A DNA stretch of 64,000 nt, from contig NZ_QBKT01000001.1 of assembly GCF_003054265.1 (NCBI RefSeq), forward strand, positions 682,001 to 746,000, read 5' to 3'. Positions 35,393 to 43,949 of this stretch are shown here, piece by piece. Both the position numbers and the translations under genes were made by a program. Under the pieces are notes generated by a model, which did not search any database, was not told the origin of the DNA, and saw only the letters and a list, made by a program, of their open reading frames with translations. How positions within the stretch are numbered: the stretch's first letter is position 1; each line of letters begins with the position of its first letter. The DNA comes from Kordia periserrulae. GTDB taxonomy: Bacteria; Bacteroidota; Bacteroidia; Flavobacteriales; Flavobacteriaceae.

Positions 35393-36316
35393 TTAGAATT
35401 TGTAGCTCAAACCAAGTGTCCAGTATGATTGTAATTTGTTATCAACGTTATCAAACGTTGTTCCTGTATTTCCGTTAGCAAGGTTAAACGCCACCGCTTC
35501 TTGCTTGTTTTGACGCAATCCGAAATCGAATCCGACACCAATCATTTTCCAAAGTGTGTAGCTAAATGAGTTTGTCCACGTCCAGTTAGATAAGTCACTG
35601 CTTTCATAGCTTTGGAACATTGATAAGTTGGTTTTAAAGTTGATAGCTCCGATGTTTCGTGTATAATCTGCTACAATTTTAGCACCTAACGAAGACTCAA
35701 ATACCGTATCGTTATCACTAAATACAAAGTTGTAGTTTAATGGATGAATCACCACAATTAAGTTTTTAATTGGCGTCCACGTAGCACCTACACCAACGTC
35801 TAAATAACCAGGATCGTTAAAGTTGCTCAACAAGGTAGTTCTGTATTCCATCAATCCAGAAATGGCAAATTTCTCACTCAGTTTTCGTCCGTATAAGGAG
35901 CTAAGATTGAATACGTCTGTTGCTTCTCTAAAATCGTCACTATCGGTTGGATCGTCTGTATTGTCAAGTTTTACCCAAGCTAAGTTGACATTGGCACTGT
36001 TCAACCAGAAAAATTTCTCTTGTTGTAAATTTGCAAACGCATTTACTGTAAAACCAATATTTCCTGAGGAGTTGTTTGGAATTCCTTGCGCGTACCAGTT
36101 GTTGAATTTAGAAATATTTCCTCCAATAACACCAAATGCGCCAACTCTCCATCCTGGAAGGGCATCAATTTGTGCTTGAATAGCGTTTGCTTCTGCTTGA
36201 AACTTATCCGCTTCTGCTTGCTTTTCTTTTTTCTGTGCTTTTAACTCTTCTACTGTTTGAGCGTTCATTGCCTGTATTCCGAAACATAATGCAATGACAA
36301 ATACAATTTTTTTCAT
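35393..36316 (-). CDS. DUF3078 domain-containing protein with an N-terminal coiled coil
   Basis: This 307-residue protein has a signal peptide (1-19, ending MNAQ), then a short Lys/Glu/Ala-rich coiled coil (about 22-52, 'ELKAQKKEKQAEADKFQAEA') and a DUF3078 beta-rich body ('VGAFGVIGGNISKFNNWYAQG', 'WLNSANVNLAWVKLDN'). It ends in a terminal aromatic (LGLSYKF), as in outer-membrane barrels. It has its own promoter and terminator, so it is separate from the neighbouring DUF3078 gene although the two are related. The coiled coil may bind the cell wall or a partner; that is inference. Confidence 0.85.
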   Translation of the reverse strand: MKKIVFVIALCFGIQAMNAQTVEELKAQKKEKQAEADKFQAEANAIQAQIDALPGWRVGAFGVIGGNISKFNNWYAQGIPNNSSGNIGFTVNAFANLQQEKFFWLNSANVNLAWVKLDNTDDPTDSDDFREATDVFNLSSLYGRKLSEKFAISGLMEYRTTLLSNFNDPGYLDVGVGATWTPIKNLIVVIHPLNYNFVFSDNDTVFESSLGAKIVADYTRNIGAINFKTNLSMFQSYESSDLSNWTWTNSFSYTLWKMIGVGFDFGLRQNKQEAVAFNLANGNTGTTFDNVDNKLQSYWTLGLSYKF

Positions 36317-36419
36317 GTGTTCGTTTTTATTAGGTTCTCAGTTTTTAAATAGTATTCTTATTCCTTTCTGTTATCATAACTAAGGTAAGAATTATTTATA
36401 TACCTATTTTTTGCGAGCG

Positions 36420-36448
36420 CAAATATAAAATTTACACCGAAGTTCACA
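36420..36448 (-). promoter_or_regulatory. promoter of the coiled-coil DUF3078 gene
   Basis: On the minus strand: TTG (36448-36446), an 18-base spacer, and TATATTTG (36427-36420). It matches the Bacteroidota consensus and gives a 5' leader of about 95 bases. Confidence 0.6.
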
Positions 36449-36499
36449 AAAATATTATGATTTACCCAACTAAATGATAATCAGTTAATCAATGTATTT

Positions 36500-37015
36500 T
36501 TAGGAAGTTTTTTTCTTTTTGTAGAGTGGAACTGACGAGCATGCCTCACCGTACATGATACTTTTGGCAACACCGTGCAATTTGGCAATCATCATCGTGT
36601 AGGCGTTGTCTGGTATAGGTTTGTTAGCACATCCTTTGATGATGACAGGCTTGTCTTGATACTCAGAAACGTCTAAATTGTAAATGATTTCTTGATAAAT
36701 GACTGTTTCTAAATTTTCCAAAGAGCCAATTACGACTTTTTCGACAAAAGGTGCCAAATGTACGCTAATCAACATAAAAGCCCATCCAGGAATGATGGCA
36801 TCGGTACTGCAATGCAGTGCAACGTACGTTCCTTGGTATTGTGACCAATCATGAGTGGCTACGTGGTTTCGGAATTCTTTTTCGCGAAGTATCAAGCCTT
36901 CTAACAGCCATTGTGAAATATCAAATTGCACACGCTCGCCCGCTGGATAATAGTCTTCCAAATCGAACGTAACAAGCTTGCTTTGCGCAACTCTATTGAT
37001 GATTTCGTCCGCCAT
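36500..37015 (-). CDS. DUF2480 family protein
   Basis: This 171-residue cytoplasmic protein has the pattern of DUF2480: 'LVTFDLEDYYPAGERVQFDIS', 'GLILREKEFRNHVATHDWS', 'YVALHCSTDAIIPGWAFMLI', and the C-terminal 'KGCANKPIPDNAYTMMIAKL'. Cys residues in 'ALHCS' and 'IKGCAN' are conserved in the family. The function is unknown, but the gene regularly stands after the DUF59 SUF gene in Flavobacteriaceae, as here (11 bases downstream), which suggests a role near Fe-S assembly. Confidence 0.88.
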   Translation of the reverse strand: MADEIINRVAQSKLVTFDLEDYYPAGERVQFDISQWLLEGLILREKEFRNHVATHDWSQYQGTYVALHCSTDAIIPGWAFMLISVHLAPFVEKVVIGSLENLETVIYQEIIYNLDVSEYQDKPVIIKGCANKPIPDNAYTMMIAKLHGVAKSIMYGEACSSVPLYKKKKTS

Positions 37016-37026
37016 AATCTTTACAT

Positions 37027-37353
37027 TTAGAGTAAGCCTAGTTCTAGTTTTGCTTCTTCACTCATCAAATCTTTGTCCCACGGTGGATCAAAGGTGATTT
37101 CGACCGTTGCATTGTTGATTTCTTTGAGCGATTTTACTTTTTCTTCTATTTCTAGCGGAAGCGTTTCTGCTACAGGACAGTTTGGCGACGTCAATGTCAT
37201 TAAGATTTTTACATCGTTTTCTTCATTGACGAAAACATCGTAAATCAATCCCAATTCGTAAATATCTACAGGAATTTCTGGATCGTAGATGGTTTTTAAA
37301 ACGCGTACTATTTTTTCGCCTAAAGCTTCTGTATCTATTGTAGTTTCTGACAT
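37027..37353 (-). CDS. sufT: DUF59 / MIP18-family Fe-S assembly protein (SufT-type)
   Basis: This 108-residue protein starts at the ATG at 37353. An upstream in-frame ATG at 37380 would overlap sufE by 26 bases and adds no domain. Family marks are 'VLKTIYDPEIPVDIYELGLIYDV', 'MTLTSPNCPVAE' with its conserved Cys, and 'VEITFDPPWDKDLMSEEAKLELG'. Proteins of this family help mature Fe-S proteins. The gene lies one base after sufE and 11 before DUF2480. The symbol follows usage for single-domain DUF59 proteins of SUF loci. Confidence 0.9.
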   Translation of the reverse strand: MSETTIDTEALGEKIVRVLKTIYDPEIPVDIYELGLIYDVFVNEENDVKILMTLTSPNCPVAETLPLEIEEKVKSLKEINNATVEITFDPPWDKDLMSEEAKLELGLL

Positions 37354-37354
37354 G

Positions 37355-37777
37355 TTAATTGAGTTGTGTTTGATACGCAATTGCGTATAATTTAAGTTGT
37401 TTAATCATACTTACCAATCCGTTGGCTCTTGTGGGAGATAAATGCTCTTTTAAGCCAATTTCATCAATAAAATCAGTATTTGCATCAATAATTGCCGCAG
37501 GTGGCTGATTGGAAAAAGCACGAATTAAAATGGCAATGATTCCTTTGGTAATGATGGCATCACTATCAGCCGTAAAAACGAGTTTATCTCCGTTCATTTC
37601 CCCGTGAACCCACACTTTACTTTGACAACCTTTGATAAGGTTTTCGTCTTTTTTAAGACGTTCGTCAATTAAAGGCAGTGATTTTCCCAAATCAATCATG
37701 TATTCATAGCGCTGCATCCAATCGTCAAACATGCTAAATTCGTCTACAATTTCGTTTTGTATTTCTTGTATCGTCAT
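37355..37777 (-). CDS. sufE: SufE, sulfur acceptor for SufS
   Basis: This 140-residue protein has the sulfur-accepting Cys51 in 'DENLIKGCQSKVWVHGE' and 'ISIIKGIIAILIRAFSNQPP'-type helices (here 'ITKGIIAILIRAFSNQPP'), the marks of SufE. It takes persulfide sulfur from SufS and passes it to SufB. Its start is 48 bases after the upstream lipoprotein gene, and a consensus promoter lies in that gap. The SUF genes here may thus be expressed apart from the M43 protease and lipoprotein genes that precede them. Confidence 0.95.
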   Translation of the reverse strand: MTIQEIQNEIVDEFSMFDDWMQRYEYMIDLGKSLPLIDERLKKDENLIKGCQSKVWVHGEMNGDKLVFTADSDAIITKGIIAILIRAFSNQPPAAIIDANTDFIDEIGLKEHLSPTRANGLVSMIKQLKLYAIAYQTQLN

Positions 37778-37808
37778 TTCTTCTTTCTTTATACAATGAT
37801 TTTAGACG

Positions 37809-37839
37809 CAAAAATACAATAACTATTACGGTTTATCAA
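37809..37839 (-). promoter_or_regulatory. promoter of the sufE-sufT-DUF2480 operon
   Basis: On the minus strand: TTG (37839-37837), a 20-base spacer, and TATTTTTG (37816-37809). The -33 element lies inside the end of the upstream lipoprotein gene. Transcription would start about 25-30 bases before sufE. Confidence 0.6.
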
Positions 37840-38281
37840 CTGCATTGACCATTGCTTCTATTTTTGTGAGTAATGCAGCCAATTCTTCTGGCGGATTTCC
37901 ATGACCAAATTCCACGTTGGTCACCACATTTTCTTTGTAACTGATGGTTAATTTTGCAGGAATTGCCGCATCTCTTCGCAAGTCGTCAGGGTTTACATAG
38001 TTTTTTTCGAGTTTTTCGGCATCAATCTTATCAAGAATATCCACAAGTTCGCTCCAATCGCTGTTGGATATTTGTTTTGTCAATGCTTCTCCGCCTCTAG
38101 CATTTGTAAGCGAAAATTGTTCTTTCTTAATGTTTACTTTTTGATAAAATCCACGCGAAGACGCTTCATAATCGATTGAAATTTCATCTTGCGCAGTTTT
38201 TACGGCATTTTTATCAGGTTTATTGTCATTACAACCTTTCGTAAATAGCGTGACAGAAAACAGAATCAGTATATATTTCAT
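37826..38281 (-). CDS. small lipoprotein of unknown function
   Basis: This 151-residue protein has a lipoprotein signal with lipobox 'FTKGC' (Cys17) and then a charged linker. The domain that follows has 'IDYEASSRGFYQKVNIKKEQFSLTNARGGE' and 'SDWSELVDILDKIDAEKLEKNYVNPDDLRRDAAIPAKLTISYK' (two adjoining parts). The C-terminal 'GHGNPPEELAALLTKIEAM' is also notable. I do not recognise a named family, although proteins with 'FGHGNPP.EL..L..KI' ends occur in other flavobacteria. It lies between the M43 protease and sufE, with a terminator upstream of it. Confidence 0.8.
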   Translation of the reverse strand: MKYILILFSVTLFTKGCNDNKPDKNAVKTAQDEISIDYEASSRGFYQKVNIKKEQFSLTNARGGEALTKQISNSDWSELVDILDKIDAEKLEKNYVNPDDLRRDAAIPAKLTISYKENVVTNVEFGHGNPPEELAALLTKIEAMVNAVDKP

Positions 38282-38320
38282 TGCAGTTTGTGTTTTAAAG
38301 TTATCACATAATAATACAAA

Positions 38321-38348
38321 AAAAAGACGTCAATATTGACGTCTTTTT
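38321..38348 (-). terminator. terminator of the M43 protease gene
   Basis: Arms AAAAAGACGTCA and TGACGTCTTTTT form a perfect 12-base stem around ATAT, with flanking A-runs that give a T-run on the minus strand. Confidence 0.88.
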
Positions 38349-38374
38349 CAATTTAAATTTAGCACTATGTGAGG

Positions 38375-39409
38375 TTAGTTCACTAAGCTTTCTCTAGCTC
38401 CGCCTGGTACTAATACGCCACGCATTCTAGCTTTTTGTCCTGCACTGAACATGTTCATACAAGCATCGTTTGTATAATCCATATAGTTCATTGTCATGTC
38501 TGTTGAACGACAGTGCGTTGTTGGGAATGAAGGACATCCGTAGTTTGGTCTGTCAGACGTTGGAGTATCAGAAACAAAATCATCTCTGTTACATCTTCCG
38601 TCTCCCCAAATGTGACGTAAGTTTAAGTAGTGTCCAACTTCATGCGTTGTAGTTCTACCTTCGTCAAATGGAGCAGCAACATATCCTGTTGACCCAAAAT
38701 ATTGTGGTCCTACTACAACTCCGTCAGTTGCTGAGTTTCCACCTGGGAATTGTGCATATCCTAAGATACCACCACCAATGTTACATACCCAAATGTTTAA
38801 GTGAGTTGAAGGTGTTACAGGTGGATACGTAGCTTTTACTAGGTCATTTGTTCCCCAAGAAGTTCTTGAGTTTGCATATCTGAAAGTTCCCGCTAATGTA
38901 AACTGAATTTCAGTATCAGCAGCTACAGGAGCAAATAATGAAGGTGTTTGGTTCGCATCATTGTTTGTTCTTCTAAAGTCATCATTTAACACTGCCATTT
39001 GCGAGTTAATTTGCGCATCACTGATGTTTTCGTTACTGTTGCTGTATACAACATGTACATATACAGGAATTGTAACTACACCTAAGTTATCTGTTGGTGG
39101 CTGAGGATCTCCGCCGCCGTTTCCGCCGCCGCCGTTACCATTTCCTGGCTTCTGCGCTACAGAACTTCTGTATCTTTTCTCAATTTCATACATATTGTTG
39201 TAAAGATCTTTGTCTTTGTCAAGCTGCGCATTCAATCGTTGCATCGTATAACATCCGCCAGCTGCTTTTTCGCCATTATCAGTGTACAGGTAAAAGTCGC
39301 TCATATCGACTTGTTGCTCGTCTAGGTTGGTTGTGTTTGCAGTTTGGTCATCACTACAAGACACCATGATTGCTCCAACAGCAACCATGCTTAATAGAAG
39401 TTTTCTCAT
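38375..39409 (-). CDS. M43-type zinc metalloprotease lipoprotein
   Basis: This 344-residue protein has a lipobox 'AIMVSC' (Cys18), a propeptide-like helical region and a Gly-rich linker (about 88-105, runs of G and N). The catalytic domain carries the zinc motif H256-EVGH-YLNL-R-H266 and the Met-turn 'MNYMDYTND' (307-315). The Gly at position 8 of the usual HExxHxxGxxH motif is Asn here. Several Cys pairs ('GRCNRDD', 'YGCPSFPTTHC', 'DACMNMF') suggest disulfides. The family includes cytophagalysin and pappalysin-like secreted proteases. It is likely surface-anchored by its lipid rather than by a T9SS domain, since no C-terminal sorting domain is seen. It interrupts the sufS-sufE pair. Confidence 0.9.
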   Translation of the reverse strand: MRKLLLSMVAVGAIMVSCSDDQTANTTNLDEQQVDMSDFYLYTDNGEKAAGGCYTMQRLNAQLDKDKDLYNNMYEIEKRYRSSVAQKPGNGNGGGGNGGGDPQPPTDNLGVVTIPVYVHVVYSNSNENISDAQINSQMAVLNDDFRRTNNDANQTPSLFAPVAADTEIQFTLAGTFRYANSRTSWGTNDLVKATYPPVTPSTHLNIWVCNIGGGILGYAQFPGGNSATDGVVVGPQYFGSTGYVAAPFDEGRTTTHEVGHYLNLRHIWGDGRCNRDDFVSDTPTSDRPNYGCPSFPTTHCRSTDMTMNYMDYTNDACMNMFSAGQKARMRGVLVPGGARESLVN

Positions 39410-39447
39410 AATTTGTGTATTATGTTTTTTGGTTAAAAAAATTCTGT

Positions 39448-39477
39448 CAAAGCTACTTTTTTTTAGATATATATCAA
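39448..39477 (-). promoter_or_regulatory. promoter of the M43 protease gene
   Basis: On the minus strand: TTG (39477-39475), a 19-base spacer and TAGCTTTG (39455-39448), a full match to the consensus. The 5' leader is about 30-35 bases. Confidence 0.7.
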
Positions 39478-39613
39478 TGTTTCTGCTAAATTTTTAGATA
39501 AATGACATTTTTAGATTTTAATTGTTGTATTTATAACATTTAGTTAATTTTAGCTACAAGTGAAGAATAGTGTTTTTATCGACGAAATACATCCTGTTTT
39601 TTCATTTTAACAC

Positions 39614-39644
39614 AAAAAAAAGAATCGACCAATGGACCGATTCT
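39614..39644 (-). terminator. terminator of sufS
   Basis: Arms AGAATCG (39621-39627) and CGATTCT (39638-39644) enclose a 10-base loop. An A-run at 39614-39620 gives a U-run on the minus strand. Confidence 0.75.
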
Positions 39645-39675
39645 GTAGACGAGCTGTTTTTATTTTATGTTTTTC

Positions 39676-40905
39676 TTAAGAAAGCATCATTTTTGCCTTT
39701 TTGATAGCTTCTATAAACGTATCGATTTCTTTTTTGGTGTTGTAGAACGAAAAGGAAGCTCTCACCGTTCCTGGAATTTTATAGAAATCCATAATAGGTT
39801 GCGCACAGTGATGTCCTGTCCGTACGGCAATACCGAGTTTATCAACAATAGTCCCAATGTCATACGGATGAATGTTGTCAATATTGAACGAAATGACAGA
39901 AACTTTTTTGCCCGTACCATATATGGTTACATCACCAACTGCCAATAGCTTTTCTGTGGCGTAGTGCAATAATTCGTTTTCGTAAGCTGCAATTGTTTCA
40001 AAGCCAATGTTGTTCATATAGTCCAATGCTGCTCCAAAAGCAATGACACCACAAATATTAGGCGTTCCTGCTTCAAATTTATGTGGTAAGCCTGCGTAGG
40101 TTGTTTTTTCAAACGTTACTTGATCAATCATTTCTCCGCCACCTTTGTATGGTGGTAATTTTAGCAACCATTCTTCTTTTCCATATAAAACGCCCACGCC
40201 CGTTGGTCCACAAATTTTATGTGCGGATGTTACGTAGAAATCGACATCCAATGCTTGTACGTCAGCTTTGATATGTGGAGACGCTTGCGCGCCGTCAATC
40301 AAAACAGCAGCACCAACTTCGTGTGCTTTTTCAATGATAAACGCAATAGGATTGATCACGCCAAGTGCATTTGACACATGATTACAAAAGACTAATTTTG
40401 TTCTTTCATTCAACAACGACGTGTACGTTTCCATATCTAACTGTCCACTTTCGAACATTGGAATCACTTTTAAGATTGCGCCTGTTTGTTCGCACAACAT
40501 TTGCCACGGTACTATATTAGAATGGTGTTCTAACGCAGAAACTAAAATTTCGTCTCCTTTTGTCAAAATCGCACTAAAACCATTTGCCACCAAGTTAATA
40601 CTGTCGGTTGTGCCCGACGTCATAATGATTTCATACGGTTTGGCAGCGTTGAAATGTTGTTGGACTTTGATACGCGCTTCTTCATACGCATTCGTTGCTT
40701 CTTGACTCAAGGTATGCACGCCACGATGAATGTTGGCATTGTATCGGGAATAATAATCTACAATACAATCAATCACTTGTTGTGGCGTTTGCGACGTTGC
40801 GGCATTGTCAAAATATATCAGCGGTTTTCCGTTTACTTCTCGGTGAAGAATTGGAAAATCTTTGCGAATCTTTTCTACATCAAACATGAGTTCTTTTTCT
40901 ATCAT
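39676..40905 (-). CDS. sufS: SufS, cysteine desulfurase
   Basis: This 409-residue PLP enzyme has the marks of group II desulfurases: 'YFDNAATSQTPQQVIDCI', 'NIHRGVHTLSQEAT', PLP-binding Lys230 in 'YVTSAHKICGPTGVG', and the active-site Cys367 in 'RTGHHCAQPIMDFYK'. It removes sulfur from cysteine and passes it to SufE. The ATG at 40887 is an alternative start. Its terminator and the M43 protease promoter separate it from the sufE operon. A TATCTTTG -7 box lies 20 bases upstream. Confidence 0.95.
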   Translation of the reverse strand: MIEKELMFDVEKIRKDFPILHREVNGKPLIYFDNAATSQTPQQVIDCIVDYYSRYNANIHRGVHTLSQEATNAYEEARIKVQQHFNAAKPYEIIMTSGTTDSINLVANGFSAILTKGDEILVSALEHHSNIVPWQMLCEQTGAILKVIPMFESGQLDMETYTSLLNERTKLVFCNHVSNALGVINPIAFIIEKAHEVGAAVLIDGAQASPHIKADVQALDVDFYVTSAHKICGPTGVGVLYGKEEWLLKLPPYKGGGEMIDQVTFEKTTYAGLPHKFEAGTPNICGVIAFGAALDYMNNIGFETIAAYENELLHYATEKLLAVGDVTIYGTGKKVSVISFNIDNIHPYDIGTIVDKLGIAVRTGHHCAQPIMDFYKIPGTVRASFSFYNTKKEIDTFIEAIKKAKMMLS

Positions 40906-40924
40906 AGTCTTTTTTCTAAGAGTA

Positions 40925-40932
40925 CAAAGATA
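40925..40932 (-). promoter_or_regulatory. -7 box of the sufS promoter
   Basis: TATCTTTG on the minus strand matches the consensus and has the same sequence as the sufA -7 box. No -33 TTG is seen at the usual distance, so the assignment is partial. Confidence 0.4.
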
Positions 40933-41118
40933 CTAACTATTCACAACACCGCATGTCACTTTTTATGAGAAATCAGTTGTAGTTTTAACAGCAAACAACG
41001 CTGTTTTTTGCGTTTAATCGGCTTTTGATGAAGCTTTTAAAAAACAGCGACGCTATTTTCAAGATTTTTCTTTTTATTTGTTTTGCAAGTCATGTACCTC
41101 ATCAATTTGATTTGCGTT

Positions 41119-41151
41119 TTGAAAATTAGTACTTTTCATGACATAAATTTG
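41119..41151 (+). promoter_or_regulatory. possible promoter giving a leaderless transcript
   Basis: TTG (41119-41121) and TAAATTTG (41144-41151) match the consensus with a rather long 22-base spacer. The -7 box ends only 5 bases before the ATG, so the mRNA would start at or near the start codon. Confidence 0.4.
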
Positions 41152-41156
41152 AAGCA

Positions 41157-43643
41157 ATGCCAAAAAACAAGTCTACAAAGAAATCCGTTTCTTCCTTTAA
41201 CCAATTGCCTAATCAACTTATTATTGCGCATATTTTTTTGTTGTTGTATATGATTTCGTGTTTTGTGCCTTTGCTCAATGCAATGGATTACGACGCGCCG
41301 CAATGGTTGTACTTTTCATTATTGAATATTGCTTCTTTAATCTTTCTTTTTAAGAATAACAGCTTTTTTCAAGCATTTCAACTCTCAAAAAAAGCGAAAC
41401 TGTTTTTCGGTGTAATGACAGGTTTTTTTGTTGTTGGTTGTGTATCGATGCTAGTCGCTATTAATGTTAGTGAAAGTTTGGTGCATTTGTCGCGATTATT
41501 GAATATGGTAGTTGCTACTTTTTGCGTGTTCACTTACGTGAGAAAAAACCCGAAAGTCTTTTTCTATTTTGCAGGTAAAGTTTCTATCTTTTTAGTTGCT
41601 TTCTATGGTTGGCGCGCGATTAGTTATTTTGTGGGAAACGCTACAGTTGCTAGAACAAACGAGTTTCTTCTTGGATTTCAAAGTGGTTTTTCCAGCATTA
41701 ATATTTACACAGCGTTTTTAGTAATTCAGATACCTTTACTAATATTTGGCTTTCTTTATTTTTCTAAAGTATGGAAATATGCCTCAGGAATTTCGCTGTT
41801 TATCGGAATATTTGCTTTGTTACTATCGGGTTCAAGAACTGCATCTTTATCACTCGTTTTAATCTTAATAAGTGTTTTAGGTTTTTTATTGTATGGTTTG
41901 ATAAGACAAAAAAAGACATTTCAACCAAAGCTAGAATTTTTATCCATATTGTTAATTCCTATCGCCTTAGGATTTTTAGTTTTAAATATCAATAGAGTGG
42001 ACAAAACGATGATGAATTCGCCTTCTGTTATTTTAAACACAAAGCCGAGTGATTATTACAAAGGGAAAAAGGCCGTTACCAGAAATTCGTCTGCTCAAGA
42101 AAAACTACCTACGAATACGATTAAAATTCAAAAACCTGCTAGTTTAAGTTCTGGACGTTTTTCTTTATGGGAATTGGCGTTTCGCAACTTTAAAAAAAGT
42201 CCCGTACTAGGAATTGGCTATGGAAATTACAAAGCTGTCGGCAAAAAAGAGCATTATCAAAATTTTGCTAATAGTAGAGGAACTTTTGCCAATCCGAGAC
42301 GTGCACATAGTGATTTTATAGAAAAACTTGCCGAAACAGGAATCATTGGTTTTGTATTATATGTTTCGCTGTTTGTGTTGCCATTGTTTTGGTTTGTTCG
42401 GCTACTTGTAAAAGAAAAAGAATATCGCATACAATTTTTGTACTTCACTATATTTTTAGTCGCTGCGGCATATACACTCGATGCTTTGTTAAACTTTCCA
42501 TTAGAAAGACCGCCAATTCAATTGTATTTTATGTTGAGTGCAAGTTTGATTATTGCGTTTGCGGAGAAAAAAGTGGGAAATCCAACAACAGAATCTCCTA
42601 AAAAACCATCACTCATACTATTTGGTGTAGTGTTTTTGTTTAGTATTGCGAGTACAGCTTCTAATTATGCTGTATTGAGTGCGTATCAACTACAACGAAA
42701 TTTACGAACTGATTTGATGGGAAAAACACTCTTCTCTGAAGAAAAGTTAAAAAACAATTTTGAAAGCGTTAAAAAACAATGGACAAACTATCCGCAGTTG
42801 AGTTATGTAGGTACTGTAAACAATGTCTTTTTAGCAAACTATGCCATCAAAGCAAAACAATATGATGAAGCGTTAAAAATTTTAGACAAGTCAAAATCGT
42901 ACAATGTAGATGCTTTATTGGTAAAAGCGTTTAAAGCAGAAATCTTTTTAAATGCCAAGGAAAACTTAGATAGCGCACGCTATTATTCGGAGCAAGTATT
43001 TGATATTTATCCAGCGTTTAAAACTAATTATTACATGCTGAAGAAGATTTATGCAACACAAAAAGATACGGCAAGTTTGATAAAAGCCATGCATCGCTAT
43101 TCTAAACACAATTTCCGAGATATCGCCGAATGGCAAACCAAAGCCAATACGATTTACGAGTTTACAAAAGACAGTGACCTAATGTTAAAAGTGCTAGACA
43201 CTGCTTTGGCATACAACACCTATAGTCAGAAATTACTCGATGCGAAAAAAGAAATAAAAGAAAAAGTCGGATTCAAATCGTATTTGAGCAAAGCAGAAGT
43301 GAAAGCAAAACACCAAGAAGCATACAATTTCTTTGTAAAACAACAATACGAAAAAGCACGTGCGGTGTATTTGGAAATTTTAAAAACAAATCCGAAAGAC
43401 TTTCTTTCCATTCAAAATATTGGTATTATTGATTTGATACAGAAAAATTATGAAGCTGCTATAAAAAATCTATCACGCGTTATCAAAGCACGTGCTTTTA
43501 CAGATGGAAAAGCAGAATACAGTCGCGGATATTGCTATGAACAATTAGGAAAACTAGAAAAATCCAAAGAAGATTACAGAGCAAGTAGAGCGAAAAATTA
43601 TCCACAAGCCATCAGTTTGCCGCCATCAAAGTACGAGGAGTAA
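41157..43643 (+). CDS. O-antigen ligase-family membrane protein with TPR domain
   Basis: This 828-residue protein has about 10-12 membrane helices in the first 480 residues. The Wzy/WaaL-type periplasmic loop segment includes 'SSGRFSLWELAFRNFKKSPVLGIGYGNY' and 'RRAHSDFIEKLAETGIIGF'. The latter 330 residues form TPR-like helical pairs ('YDEALKILDKSKSYNVDALLVKA', 'QYEKARAVYLEILKTNPKDF', 'NYEAAIKNLSRVIKARAF'). Such proteins transfer lipid-linked glycans to lipid A or to protein; a fused TPR domain could recognise a partner. No polysaccharide gene cluster surrounds it, so the substrate is unknown. The 306 bases after it lead into the eCIS operon. Confidence 0.87.
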   Translation: MPKNKSTKKSVSSFNQLPNQLIIAHIFLLLYMISCFVPLLNAMDYDAPQWLYFSLLNIASLIFLFKNNSFFQAFQLSKKAKLFFGVMTGFFVVGCVSMLVAINVSESLVHLSRLLNMVVATFCVFTYVRKNPKVFFYFAGKVSIFLVAFYGWRAISYFVGNATVARTNEFLLGFQSGFSSINIYTAFLVIQIPLLIFGFLYFSKVWKYASGISLFIGIFALLLSGSRTASLSLVLILISVLGFLLYGLIRQKKTFQPKLEFLSILLIPIALGFLVLNINRVDKTMMNSPSVILNTKPSDYYKGKKAVTRNSSAQEKLPTNTIKIQKPASLSSGRFSLWELAFRNFKKSPVLGIGYGNYKAVGKKEHYQNFANSRGTFANPRRAHSDFIEKLAETGIIGFVLYVSLFVLPLFWFVRLLVKEKEYRIQFLYFTIFLVAAAYTLDALLNFPLERPPIQLYFMLSASLIIAFAEKKVGNPTTESPKKPSLILFGVVFLFSIASTASNYAVLSAYQLQRNLRTDLMGKTLFSEEKLKNNFESVKKQWTNYPQLSYVGTVNNVFLANYAIKAKQYDEALKILDKSKSYNVDALLVKAFKAEIFLNAKENLDSARYYSEQVFDIYPAFKTNYYMLKKIYATQKDTASLIKAMHRYSKHNFRDIAEWQTKANTIYEFTKDSDLMLKVLDTALAYNTYSQKLLDAKKEIKEKVGFKSYLSKAEVKAKHQEAYNFFVKQQYEKARAVYLEILKTNPKDFLSIQNIGIIDLIQKNYEAAIKNLSRVIKARAFTDGKAEYSRGYCYEQLGKLEKSKEDYRASRAKNYPQAISLPPSKYEE

Positions 43644-43710
43644 TTTTCAACTAAACGATGCTATCAAATTTCAATAGCGTTCGGTAATTGCTACACAAAA
43701 TTTTCCTAAC

Positions 43711-43799
43711 TTTTCAGCAAGAAGTATTGCTGAAAACTTCCCACCTCAAATTTTAAAAAACAGATTTCAAATCGTAAATGACCGTGTGTTTATTTACGA
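43711..43799 (+). promoter_or_regulatory. structured leader upstream of the eCIS operon
   Basis: The 306-base gap (43644-43949) holds no gene but has two inverted repeats. One has arms TTTTCAGCAA (43711-43720) and TTGCTGAAAA (43727-43736) and could be the terminator of the ligase gene, although no T-run follows. The other has arms TCGTAAAT and ATTTACGA (43772-43799). A direct repeat TTGTCTACG...TTGTCTACGG (about 43814-43833) comes next. No clear TAnnTTTG box is seen, so the promoter of the eCIS operon is not located. Confidence 0.45.
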
Positions 43800-43949
43800 G
43801 TAATTGTATGTTGTCTACGATTTGTCTACGGAAAATTTCCTGTAAAGACTGCTTGTACATGAATCGTACACGCCTACTTCACTATGCGCATGTATTGTAT
43901 TACTAATTTTAGCATGCTACAAGCGAGCTAATACCAATTTGTATTTATT

